NCBI RefSeq assembly: GCF_905220565.1
Contig: NC_059414.1
Coordinates: 8,120,001-8,184,000 of the forward strand
DNA: 64,000 bases
Direction: 5' to 3'
Source: Melitaea cinxia
Taxonomy: Eukaryota; Arthropoda; Insecta; Lepidoptera; Nymphalidae
Of the stretch, positions 11,520 through 21,862 are shown piece by piece. Every line of letters starts with the position of its first letter. Positions within the stretch are counted from its first letter, which is position 1. The notes under the pieces are model-generated. The model did not search any database. It worked only from the letters and a program-made list of their open reading frames with translations, and was not told the origin of the DNA. A program made the position numbers and the translations under genes.

Positions 11520-12688
11520 GTTAGATGAATTGTTTGCAAAATTTTTACATGGCAACATCAAATTCATGTCACAGAGGTCATTGAACCATATGTTAATAGT
11601 TAATACTCTTTTATAAATATGTACCTAAAAACAGAAAGGAGAATGGGACTTTTGGGCCAAAATGTAATGAGTAGAGATATTGTTTAAAAAATTGGTCATA
11701 TTTTTTTATTTTAAAATATAAAATATCAGCTCAATTCTGAATCTAGAAGCGGAGAAAATTGAGAAAGATAGTTTTCATCAAATTATTTGGGTATCGATTC
11801 AACTATAATCGATTACAGAATTAAAAAAAAAGGTTTGCACTAGTTAATTAATTCAAGATATTTAGATGCACAATTAAAGCTGTAAACAATAAAGTGCATT
11901 TAAATAAAGTTACATTAATATGGACAATATCAATTAATATCTGATAAACCAAAATGATTATCGATTTCATATCGATTTAAAATAAATCATATTTTTAATG
12001 ACAGCTTTGAAAGCTGACTAACCAAGTGACTAACAATAATACTGTGTCCGTCACTCGTTTCATGTTTACTGTTTTCCGATGCATTCTGAGTCCATTCCTG
12101 ATATTTATTTATGGTTTCAAGTGTATATCAATATTCGTAGTGAGTTTTCAAACAGTCTTCACTAAATATAACAAATATTAATGCTACAAGAACTTAGTGA
12201 TCGCATTTTTTTATAGACATTGTAACATAACCTCACTTTTATAAAAAGTCTAATAACTCCACTCTCAGATAGCCAAAATATAGATAATTTTCAGCGAGGA
12301 AGCAATAAGCCTAAATGCATTAATTGATACCATTTTCATTTCATTACATTTTGGCCCAAGAATGTATGGAATCGTATCATTCTCCTTTGATACTTAAACC
12401 ATAGATAAAGTAAAAAATATAGATAACGCACCTAGAACAGAAAAGTGAAGCCACTTTTTTAAAGATGTCTGAGTGAGTGAAGTGTTGACACTTTTTAAAA
12501 AAAGTCCCTAAAATTTTTATTAAACAATTAATTTAATATAGTTAAAATGGGTATGTGGAAATAAAAACCTGTTTATAGTTTTAAATATATTTACTCCTTT
12601 TTTCGATTCAAATTGTTACATAAATCTATTGTAGCCGTGTTTTGATTTATTTAATTATATAAATCTGTGTCAATGAAAACTTGCGTTT
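11520..12688. other. Unassigned intergenic DNA
   Basis: AT-rich with no supported exon or repeat. 'ttttgggccaaaatgtaatga' (11648) and 'tacattttggcccaag' (12344) are inverse copies of a short word about 700 bp apart, possibly ends of a decayed DNA element. Confidence 0.35.
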
Positions 12689-14134
12689 TTAAGTAATTGT
12701 AGATTCCTCTGAGGGGCAAGTTCCTGCTTTAAAGACGTCTAACTCTTTGCTGTAATAAATTGATTTTATTTTTACATTTTTTTTAAAATTAAGTTCCTGT
12801 TTTTTAAACTTTTCTCTTAGTTTATGTTTTCTAGGTGTATCAAAGATTGAATCTTGGTTAAGGACTGATTTAGACTCATCCGGTAGGTCCTAGAACAAAA
12901 AATATAACATTAAAATACGTAGTAGTAAGTAGCAGTATGTACTTGATGGTACTCTGCGAAGTCCACGTTTTGTACTGTACATGTCAGCTTTATCAAAATG
13001 GGTTGAACAAACCAACTAAATGAGGATGGCTGTCGTTGTAGTTCATTTCGGCTCAGTCGTAAAGCAGCTACCCATTCATCTCCTATTAAAATATTCGTTG
13101 GAAACCTAAAACCATGATATTTGGTAGTAAAATATGAGTAGTTAATTCACAAATTTAAACAGAAACAAACGAGTTAAAAATTCATATTTAACTTGACTTC
13201 AATTTAGGATAATTGTGTTTGCTCGCAAACGAAAAAAAAACCGACTTCAATTACATCGACGAGTAATACAACGTAGATCGACAAAAAAATAGTCAAGTAA
13301 CAACGCATTATCAAAGATTACTCAAAAAGTAGTTATCAGATCTCGATGAAATTTAAATGTGACCACATGATAAACATCGGCTTTCGATTAAATTAAAAAT
13401 CATTAAAATCGGTACACCTAATAAAAAGTTATTGCGGATTTTCAAGAAGTTCCCTCGATTTCTCTGGGATCCCATCATCAGATCCTGGTTTCCTTATCAT
13501 GGTACTAAACTAGGAATATCTTCTTTCCAACAAAAAAAGAATTATTAAAATCGGTACATCCAGTAGAAAGTTATGCGGTATAATACAACGTAGGTCGACG
13601 AATAAAGCGTCAAGTAAAAACGCATTATTAGATATAGCTCGAAAAGTAGTTGTTAGATCTCAAATAAATTTAAATGGGACCAATTGGCACACAACACCTT
13701 TCGATTAAAAGAAAATTTGTCGAAATCGCTCCACCCAGTCAAAAGTTCTGATGTAAAATACATAAAAAAAAAAAAAAAAAATACAGTCGAATTGAGAACC
13801 TCCTCCTTTTTTGGAAGTCGGTTAAAAACATAAAAATCACACAATAAAAAAAAAACAATAATGTTGTCCACTTTCTACTTAATTATTTTTCTATGATTGC
13901 CTACAATTTACTTACCCGCATTTTGGGCTAATGGAAATAAAAATTACTGGTAACACTCCCTCGGTACGTCATTTCGGGACATCGAAATTATAAGTTCCAA
14001 ATAACCTCAATATAATTTTGGAATAACAAGAAATATAAAGTTTTGTATGTACTTACGTGTGAAACGATATTTCTTCAGACTTTTTATTCACTTTGGTATT
14101 GTTTTTGCACCATTTAATTACATAAGAACGGCAT
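12689..14134 (-). pseudogene. THAP-domain gene relic with two frame breaks
   Basis: Minus-strand exons are recognisable at 14134-14057, 13105 to about 12935, and 12889-12689. Exon 1 starts ATG-CCG and reads WCKNNTKVNKKSEEISFHT up to donor GTAAGT. Exon 2 continues in phase as FPTNILIGDEWVAALRLSRN and then, one frame over, VCSTHFDKADMYSTKRGLRR. Together these are the C2CH zinc-finger (THAP) DNA-binding domain. Exon 3 gives DESKSVLNQDSIFDTPRKHK and LREKFKKQE, typical of the region after insect THAP domains, ending TAA. One extra base near 14120 (between the first cysteines) and one missing base near 13030 break the frame, so I call it a pseudogene. The other genes here are intact, which argues against sequencing error. 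A relic of a P-element-like transposase is an alternative. The exon 2 donor is uncertain. Confidence 0.65.
13209..13828 (-). repeat. AACCGACTTC-family repeat, full-length copy
   Basis: Reads on the minus strand from 'aaccgacttccaaaaaagga' through 'aaatcgagggaacttcttg' to 'gaagtcggttttttttt' and the terminal hairpin 'gtttgcgagcaaac' plus 'acaattat'. It lies in the intron of the THAP relic. It is the longest copy, about 620 bp. Confidence 0.8.
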
Positions 14135-14172
14135 TTTGAAGGCAAAGTTACTGTACGAGGCCCCGTGGATAC

Positions 14173-14175
14173 TAA
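14173..14175. repeat. TAA target duplication, left
   Basis: TAA here and at 17281-17283 bracket the Harbinger element; a 3-bp duplication is the PIF/Harbinger hallmark. Confidence 0.75.
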
Positions 14176-14176
14176 A

Positions 14177-14210
14177 GCCGCAATTATACTTAGCCCGCGC
14201 CGCGTGTCGC
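14177..14210 (+). repeat. Harbinger left terminal inverted repeat
   Basis: 34 bp, GC-rich in its inner half, an exact reverse complement of 17246-17279. Confidence 0.95.
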
Positions 14211-14440
14211 AACGCGTGGGTAAGCTATCGGTTACATACATTTAGTACTGGAGTGATTACATTAGTCCCGTCCCGCGTGTCGCAGAGCCTGCTGACGCCA
14301 CGCAGACCGAGCGATTTCGATCGGCGTGGGGTCGGTGGTGGGGGTTCTGACGCGTCAGCCCAGTCGGGTCTAGTGTAATAACGCGTGGGCACGCGCAGAC
14401 AGCCGAGTGGCGACGTAGAACAGTGGACGTGTGTTTAAAA

Positions 14441-16735
14441 ATGTCAGACGAATTAATTGAAGTCGTTAGAAACTATGAAATAATTTACAATCAAAAACAC
14501 AAAGATTATAAAGACCAACTAAAAAGAAATTCGGCGTGGGAGGAAATATCTTTAAAAATAAAACTACCAGGTATGTAACTGTATTGTTTTTATTTTTTTT
14601 AAGTAGGTACCGACGATATTATTATGATAATTGTTGCTACTTCAGAATTTTTTTCGAAAATAAAGTACATAGGTGTTTAGAGTCTCTTGGGATTATGATG
14701 ATGATTATGATATGATGAATGAGACACACTCTAGTCTATTCTGCCTTGTCTGATCATATCCATTTGCCACGGTACTTGTCCTTCTGGAGAAACAAAGTAC
14801 TCTTTAAATTTTTCTCTAACAGCAATAGCGTCTTGACGGTAATTTCTTCCGACAATTTCAATATTAGCGAGACCGTCTTGAGAACTTTGACTTTCATTAG
14901 AATTTAGATAATTTTCTTCAATTTCTTGCGATTTTTCGGTACGCAAATAGTTATGAAGGGCACATGCAGCTTGTACGATTATGTCTGCCATATCCGGTTG
15001 TACTTGCATAGGTCCTTGAAAAATGCGAAACCTTGCTCTTAAAATTCCGAAAGCATTTTCTACAGTTCTTCGAGCACGTGATAAACGGTAATTAAATACT
15101 TTATTAGAATCATTGTTTACAAGCTTTGCTTTACTGTAGGGCTTTAAAAGGTACGTTTTTAAAGGAAATGCTGCATCAGCCACAATAGTATACGGCATAG
15201 GTTCAGAATTTTGATATATTGGAGTATTCTGTGGAACATTCAGTTGGTTCCGTTCGAACATTTTCCCCATCACGGAATTTTCGTATACACCACCATCACT
15301 GTTACGGCCATACGCCCCTACATCTATCATAACAAATTTATATTGAGCATCAACTAAAGCAAGCAATACGATTGAATGATCTTTTTTATAGTTGTAATAG
15401 GTTGATCCAGCATTTATTGGGCATATTATGTTTACATGCTTGCCATCCAATGCGCCAAGACAATTAGGAAAATGCCAATATGTTTGGAAATCTTTTGCAA
15501 TCTCTTTCCATCTCTCTTCTGAAGGTTGTGGCATTACAATGGGTGCTAGATTTTTCCAAATAGCTTCGCATACTTCCTTGACTATATTTCTCACTGTGGT
15601 AAAACCCATACGATAACTGAATGCCACTGAACGAAAGGAGTTACCAGTGGCCAAAAACCTGTGAACAAAAAAAATATATAATTAAACAACAGATATAGTA
15701 AAAAGAAAAAATATAAAGTCAAGTACCTAATATTAAAGTTAACATAATAATACATGTTAACAAATTGTCTACCAATATTTTAAGGGATGATAGTGTTGAG
15801 AAATATGAACAACTTTTCAAAGGATCATAGATCGCTAAAATGATTTTGTACTAAGGCACTAAGAACAACTAAATTTTAATTCCATATTTCGAACTATGTT
15901 CCATGGGAAATAGTTGTTTAATATAATAACACTATCAGCTCTTAAAGTAACGATTTTTGTTTCAGTTGGAGAATGCAAAGATAATTGGGCTAAATTACGC
16001 AACGCATACTGTAGTGCACTAAAACGACGAAAAACTAAATCTGGGCAAGCGGCAACGCAAGGGACTCCATGGAAATACGAAGATCAAATGGGTTTTTTAC
16101 GTCCATACATGGAAATGAGAAACACTAAGACTAATTTGATACCGCCATCATCTCCGTCGACATCTGCAGAGACCATCACATCGGAATTACCTGCAGAAAG
16201 TCCTGAAGTTCCTGAAAGTCCGTCTGATTTCAGAAGTGATTCACAACAAAGCAACTTAAGTTCATATTCTCAAAGGAGCCCATCTTTGAAGAGAAAACCT
16301 GATTTAGCCGACATTTACGATATGATGAAGACACAGCATAGTCTGAGGCAACAAAAACAACAGTCAAAACTGGACTTGGATGAAACAGACATGTTTTTCT
16401 TAAGTATGAGCAAAGCAGTCAAAGCACTACCGAAATTAGACCAAACAAAAATTAAATTAGATTTACATATGGCTATTTCTCAGGCTGAAATTCGTAACAT
16501 TGAAATGGAACGTGTAGTAAAGACACCGCTTAGAATAGTTTCTCAAACGGTAGTTCCGCCAAGTAACCAGCCTCTCCCAGAGCCATCCAGAGTCTACTAC
16601 TATCATAATTCACCTACAGAAATAAAGGAGTTTTCACCTGAATCTCAGTCCATACTCGATCCTGAGGCTCAAAATTCAAATTCTACCGGAGAAGAAAACT
16701 TGTCCACTTATTACAGCGGTGTAACTTTTGATTGA
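14441..16735 (+). CDS. Harbinger MADF-domain accessory protein
   Basis: Two exons, 14441-14570 and 15966-16735, join in phase 1 to 299 residues. Donor is CCAG|GTATGT and acceptor TTTCAG. Residues 1 to about 90 form a MADF (Myb/SANT-like) domain: ELIEVVRNYEIIYNQKHKDY, SAWEEI, DNWAKLRNAYCSALKRR and YEDQMGFLRPYM. The rest is Ser/Pro-rich, with a helical segment near MFFLSMSKAVKALPKLDQTK resembling the C-terminal self-association (BESS-like) region of such proteins. In PIF/Harbinger elements the partner protein binds the transposon ends and helps carry the transposase into the nucleus. The intron contains the transposase C-terminal exon on the other strand. Confidence 0.9.
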
Positions 16736-17132
16736 GCACCGTACTTGAATGATTAATATAATAGTTTCGTACTTGTTAAAATTAAAATTGTTGATTTTTA
16801 ATACAAAATAAAAATTACCTCAAACAAACTGCTAGCCTTTCTTTTGTTCCAATGGGTCGGCGAAGTCTGGTATGAATCTTTTTAATATCTTGTTCAATTA
16901 AAGAATGTATGTAATTGAATTGTTGTTTTGTCATCCTGAAGTACTGTTGAAATTTAATTTCATCGCTTTTTAGTTCTTGCACCAACAAATGATATTCACT
17001 TCGGCTTCCTCTTGAAGTATTTATTGGATGTACCCAATATCTCCTTTTCTTTCTTTCCTTTTTGAGTAAGCTTAACATGAGCAGGTATGCTACATTTTCT
17101 TCAAAATCCGTATCCGAGTCTGAAAAAAACAT
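14731..17132 (-). CDS. Harbinger transposase (HARBI1-like, DDE_Tnp_4 type)
   Basis: Two minus-strand exons, 17132-16819 and 15658-14731, join in phase 2 to 413 residues ending TAG. Donor is GAG|GTAATT; acceptor is TTCACAG. The junction rebuilds the conserved RLAVCLRFLATGNSFRSVAF. The catalytic triad is visible: D176 in GALDGKHV, D226 in GAYGRNSDGG and E305 in RRTVENAFGILRARFR, with VADAAFPL between. The N-terminal exon has a helix-rich region containing QQYFRMTKQQFNYIHSLI. Length and motif spacing match active family members. The intron is about 1.2 kb and wholly contains exon 2 of the MADF gene in antisense. Confidence 0.93.
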
Positions 17133-17245
17133 TGTAGACGTTTACTCCAAAGGCCTCCACTGTACTGACTGAGACGAATTTTCGTCAGGGCGCGTGGCGA
17201 CACGACACGTAAATGTAATAACCCGCCGTTGCGTCAGGCAGCGTG

Positions 17246-17279
17246 GCGACACGCGGCGCGGGCTAAGTATAATTGCGGC
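17246..17279 (-). repeat. Harbinger right terminal inverted repeat
   Basis: Exact 34-bp reverse complement of 14177-14210; followed after one base by the TAA duplication at 17281-17283. Confidence 0.95.
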
Positions 17280-17401
17280 GTAACGAAAATGAGCGTAGTT
17301 TGATGCATATGTGTGCGTGAGCGCGTGTGTTTACTTGAAGGTGCCGAGTTTTGTGGCTTCAGTAACAACAAAGGCCGCGCATTATCTACTTTTTTTACTT
17401 G

Positions 17402-17567
17402 ATCTATGACTTAAACAACGCTATACAAGAATCTTTAGGTCTGACTGCCGGAGGCCATCGTCGACTTGATATTTATTGTGAAATCATTAAACATGGGGGT
17501 TCAATTTGCAGAACTCGGTTTAGGTCAACAGATATATAATGTTTTGGATACTCTAGAAAACGAGTAG
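17402..17567 (+). pseudogene. Possible broken exon, unidentified
   Basis: An open plus-strand stretch reads SLGLTAGGHRRLDIYCEIIK up to a run of five G (17495-17499); one frame over it continues as VQFAELGLGQQIYNVLDTLE and stops at TAG 17565-17567. A single-base change in the G run would explain the shift. Composition looks protein-like, but I recognise no family and see no firm splice sites. It ends 4 bp from the stop of the minus-strand candidate that follows. Confidence 0.28.
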
Positions 17568-17571
17568 ATAG

Positions 17572-17713
17572 CTACATATCGTCGTCAGAATTGTATTTAA
17601 TCTTACTTTTGACTATTTTAGGCTTTGTAGTTTGTGGTGTTTCTAATACTGATTTTGTCCCCGATGTTTCGAATACAGATTTTAGTCGCCTTCGATGTTT
17701 GACATAATTTAGC
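17572..17713 (-). CDS. Possible terminal exon, unidentified
   Basis: After an acceptor-like 'tcctacgtctag' on the minus strand, a frame reads LNYVKHRRRLKSVFETSGTK, then ETPQTTKPKIVKSKIKYN and ends SDDDM-stop at 17574-17572. It is basic then acidic, like a nuclear protein tail. No homology recognised and no further exons found. Confidence 0.3.
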
Positions 17714-17719
17714 CTAGAC

Positions 17720-18520
17720 GTAGGAGTAAGACTTATAGAACATTTTTTGTATTTGTAGGTGGTAAATAAGCAATATAGTGGGTTTAATATTGTTCTTATT
17801 AATACTTAATTATGTTGGTTACATTAAAAAAAAAAATGAAGTAAAACTTCTTTATCCAAGCTTGACTTGGGGAGTAAGCTGGTGAATGCGTGACGAGAGC
17901 GTTACGAAAAGTGTGATCGGGTGAGGCGAACGGAGCAAGTTCCAGGTAGGTGTGAGCACACATTGTCTCTCTCTCCTTCTCTCATAGCCAGTTACGTTTC
18001 GTTTATCATCTAAGACATGCCTATTGGGCAGGCCTATTGCTAAAGAAGTTTTTCTTCAGTCCTGTGGTCTATAAAGCACAGTCGTTTTTTTTATTTCTTT
18101 TTTTTTTATAAATTAATGATCAAAATATCGGATTAAGCAATATTTGTAGTTTCGTATATATGTATATACATATTTCTTAATTGGAAATTAAGGATTATAT
18201 AAGGATTACATAAGATTTTATACTGTTGTGCCTTAAGGTATCAAAGGAGCAATATTTACAAAATACAACAGCTCTCATCTTTTTTTATTATTTTGTGTAT
18301 GTAAGTGGTAAGTAAAAAAAAGTGTTATAATATTGAATTATTTAGACTCAAAAATTAATTTGAATATTTTAATATCTTTGAATTAGCGAGAAATCTTAGC
18401 AGACGACCTAGTAAAAAAACTACGTAACAAACGAGCTTAAATGCCTACAAGGTATTGAACGTAAATTTAAATAGTAGACTTTTAAATAAGCTTTAACGTT
18501 TGTAGATATCTTTGTGCGTG
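17720..18520. other. Unassigned DNA
   Basis: AT-rich, with a poly(A)-like run at 17826 and a moderately GC-rich segment at 17860-18060. No supported exon. Confidence 0.35.
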
Positions 18521-18526
18521 ATTTTT

Positions 18527-19117
18527 TTTAACCGACTTCAAAAAAAGAGGAGGTTACTCAATTCGACCGTAATTTTTTTTTGTATGGTCGGGGATAACTT
18601 CCTCATTTTGATAATTCTTTTTTTGTTGGAAAGGAAATATCCCTGGTGTGGTACCATGACAAGAAAACCAGGATCTGATGATGGGATCCCAGAGAAATCG
18701 AGGGAAGGGGAGTGGTTTTTACTGGGTGTACCGATTTTGAAAATTTTTAATTTTATCGAAATCTATCGCGTCTTCGGTGCGACAAAGCCAGTACTGCGGT
18801 CACCAACCCGCCTGCCCAGCGTGGTGACTATGGGCAAAACACATGAGTTCACGTTATTTTTGGCGTAAACTTGTGGAGGCCTATGTCCAGCAGTGGACTG
18901 TATAGGCTGTGATGATGATGATGATGATGATGAATTTTATCGAAAGCCGATGTTTATCACGTGGTCACATTAAAATTTCATAGAGATCTGATAACAACTT
19001 TTGGAGTAATCTTTGATAATGCGTATTTATTTGACTATTTTCGTCTACCTACGTTGTATTACTTGTCGATATAATTGAACTCGGTTTTATTTCGTTTGCC
19101 TGCAAACACAATTATGT
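18527..19117 (+). repeat. AACCGACTTC-family repeat interrupted by a SINE tail
   Basis: Starts 'taaccgacttcaaaaaaaga' and ends 'cggttttatttcgtttgcc' plus 'gcaaacacaattat'. It is split by the insertion at 18762-18932, whose 13-bp duplication lies on both sides. Confidence 0.8.
18762..18932 (+). mobile_element. 5'-truncated SINE/RTE-tail insertion with 13-bp TSD
   Basis: 'aattttatcgaaa' occurs at 18749-18761 and 18933-18945. The insert carries 'gtgactatgggcaaaacaca', 'ggaggcctatgtccagcagt' and ends in a (GAT)n tail. The same sequence is found inverted at 20146-20264 and 45429-45757. Confidence 0.85.
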
Positions 19118-20100
19118 TAGAGAAACATTGTTTCAAAATTAAACATGTGAAATCAAGAACTGCTATCAATTTAATATTTTTTCCAAGTTCTAATCGTATG
19201 TGAAATTTATCAAATTATTAATATCAATATTATCACATTAATCAAATTTAATTGTGTTCAAAATTAATTATATTAATCTTAACTCGCTAAGTGATTTAAT
19301 GCTTTATTTTTTGGTAGATTAACATTTTATCATACAAGAATAACGTGATAAGAATATCGGGATAAAAGTTGTGATCCATCAATTATCACACCCGATTTAC
19401 TAGCTATTGTCACAATAGTATGTTTGCAAGAAAATCGACCAGTAGAGTAGGTGGGATGCTTAATCCACCGATTCTCATAAACATTAATTTTGAATAAGTA
19501 CGAAAAAGGAAAACGGTCTGGGGATTTGAGACTGAAAATTTGTTCCGTTTGATTATTATATTGCGATGATTTTGTGTTAGGCGTTAGAAGACTGATGACG
19601 ATTCTTTGCATATCAAGATGGTCTTTGTTTTAAATTACAGACAATTTTAATAACAGCATGAAGTGCAAATTCGGGCAATAATTTAAGAACAATGGGAAAT
19701 CATAATTCTTAATAATAATAGAGGTAACTACCATTTGAGGCCAGCTCGAACACCTACATTTATTTCGCCCACATCCTCCTCGTCATAAACATAAAATTTT
19801 GCGGCGACAGTTTGCCCTATAAACTCGAGTGAACTGGCACGCAATAACAAATAGTATTTTTTTTTCATAAATTGACACTAACAAATTTTTATTTTGATAG
19901 TTTTCAAATATCTTTCGGTATACATATCGTGTAAAATTTTTTGTTATTTTTTAAGTGTACAGTGAATATTACCAATGTCATCTACACTCATATTCGTTGG
20001 GTTGCCGGAGGACTCGAAAAGCTCAATAACAAAGTAAGTAGAAAACTGGGAGATAATTTTTGTTAAGAGCATGTCTGTCATGTGTCTTTCTTTTACATAA
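19118..20100. other. Unassigned AT-rich DNA
   Basis: No supported exon or repeat family; 'ggacgattc'-type short repeats absent. A palindrome-free region. Confidence 0.3.
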
Positions 20101-20145
20101 TAATAGCTGACCTGGCGAACATACCTTCATTGGTGTTAAACCTGT

Positions 20146-20264
20146 CATCATCATTATCATTACAGCCTATACAGTCCACTGCTGGACATAGGCCTCCACA
20201 AGTTTACGCCAAAAATAACGTGAACTCATGTGTTTTGCCCATAGTCACCACGCTGGGCAGGCGG
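20146..20264 (-). mobile_element. 5'-truncated SINE/RTE-tail insertion with 11-bp TSD
   Basis: Inverted copy of the 18762-18932 insert, flanked by 'gttaaacctgt' at 20135-20145 and 20265-20275. Just upstream, 'tagctgacctggcgaac' (20105) is a Helitron 3'-end fragment on the minus strand. Confidence 0.85.
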
Positions 20265-20550
20265 GTTAAACCTGTGCTTAGATTTATTTTCGCCCGATTT
20301 CGCCCGCCTTTATTTTGTGTAAACTCCTAAAACACTTATTTATGCTGTGCTGTAGTTTGTAAACAATGTGTTATTGTCGTTAAGTTGATCAGGATTAATA
20401 CTATATCAATCTATGTAGCTATTTCATTATCGCATTTTGTGATCGCGTGATAAATTTTTTAGCTTAGAATTTTAACCTAGAATGGGTATATACTAAATTA
20501 TTTTTAAAAGATTGGTGATAGTTACGATTACTTGTTTGTGATACAATACC

Positions 20551-20857
20551 CACTCTGGTGTAGTGTGTGCGTGTGCCATGTACGTGTTTAAACACCGGCG
20601 GTTTGCGGGTTCGATTCCCGCGCGGGATGAATAGGTATTTGTATTTGTTTGGATGTCTGTCCTTGTGGGTTTCTCCATCGTACTCGGAGAGTAGGTTAAG
20701 CTGTCGGTCCCGGTCGTTATTATACACATCTGATAGTGATTGTCACTCATAGTAAGGAATATATCCGCCAACCCGTTGTGGAGCAGCGTGGTGGAGAATG
20801 GGGCCTATACTCAAGAGTGAGATGTTACAGGCTAAGTCGTATCGTATCGTATCGATA
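20551..20857 (+). mobile_element. tRNA-derived SINE, full-length
   Basis: Head contains box B 'ggttcgattcccgcg' with a weaker box A upstream. The body has 'ggtcccggtcgttatta' and 'agcagcgtggtggagaatgg', and the 3' end 'agatgttacaggct' leads into a (CGTAT)n tail. Same family as copies at 24161, 29488, 30062 and 60100. Confidence 0.8.
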
Positions 20858-21205
20858 CAAATGTTACCCACTGTCAGCTTACACAACAGTAATGTAATAA
20901 TAGATATACATTGCTTTGTTATAAGCTCACAGGCGGCTTTTTAACATTAACAGTCATTATTAAATAATATTCAATCAATTGCATAAGCAAAAAAACCACC
21001 TTTAAAAAAATAATATACCTAAATTTTTCTAAAAGCCATTTTGCTTATTGGTCAACATCGCATAAAAATCCGTTCAAAAAATTTTGAGTTTATCGAGAAC
21101 TGACAAATAGACAGACAGACAGTCACAGCAAAGGAAATAACATTTTATAATACGAGTACGTACTAATGTATAGATTTATTGTCTGATATCATATTATAAA
21201 GGTTC
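20858..21205. other. Unassigned DNA
   Basis: No exon seen. 'gacaaatagacagacagaca' near 21102 resembles the interior of Helitron-type or RTE-type repeats, too short to assign. Confidence 0.3.
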
Positions 21206-21210
21206 ACCTC

Positions 21211-21708
21211 ACTTTTTAACCGAATTTCAAAAAAGAAGGGGGATTTCAAATACATTGATTTTTTTAAATGTATTTTTACCTCAGAACTATTTTGCCTGCT
21301 CGATAGACCGATTTCGATGACTTTTTTTATCGAAAAGTGGCTCATTTTATGTGGTCCCATTTAAATTTAATTGAGATCTGACAAGTACTTTTCAAGTTAC
21401 TTATATCTAATAATGCGTTAAATACGCACTTGACTATTTTTTCATCGATCACGTTGTTACTATACCGTATAACTTTTCACTGAGTATACAGATTTTGATG
21501 ATTCTTATTTTAATCATAAGCTGATGCTTATCTTGTGGTCCCATTTAACTCTCTCGTTATCGAGATCTGACGAATACTTTTTGCGTAATGTTTGATAACG
21601 CGTATTTACTTAACTATTTTTTCGTCTACTTACGTTGTATCACTTGTCGATGTACCTAATTGAAGTCGGTTTTTTTTTCGTTTGCGAGTAAACACAATTA
21701 TATTATAT
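21211..21708 (+). repeat. AACCGACTTC-family repeat
   Basis: Starts 'tttttaaccgaatttcaaaa' and ends 'gaagtcggttttttttt' then 'gtttgcgagtaaac' and 'acaattat'. Confidence 0.75.
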
Positions 21709-21776
21709 ATTTTGTAATCTTCAAATTTAAAGCCAGAAATGTTCAGTTAACAATTATGAATAATATTTCCCACAGC

Positions 21777-21862
21777 TGGCCTAGGCCTCTTTCTCCATGT
21801 AGGATAAGGATAGGAGCTTAATCCACCACGTTGCTCCACTGTGGGTTGGTGGATATATATTT
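21777..21862 (-). repeat. 3' fragment of tRNA-derived SINE
   Basis: Minus-strand SINE end with 'ccatgtaggataaggatag' and 'gcttaatccaccacgttgct'. Confidence 0.65.

Larger units (their letters stand above)
14176..17280. mobile_element. Apparently complete PIF/Harbinger DNA transposon
   Basis: 3105 bp with perfect 34-bp terminal inverted repeats (14177-14210 and 17246-17279; they begin gccgcaattatacttagccc) and a TAA target duplication. It carries the two standard genes of the superfamily: a DDE transposase (minus strand, 17132-14731) and a MADF/Myb-like DNA-binding protein (plus, 14441-16735). Both have one intron and open frames. Subterminal repeats of 'cgtgtcgc' and its complement occur inside each end and may be transposase binding sites. 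It stands 40 bp upstream of the start codon of the THAP relic. Intact frames and perfect ends suggest recent activity. Confidence 0.92.
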
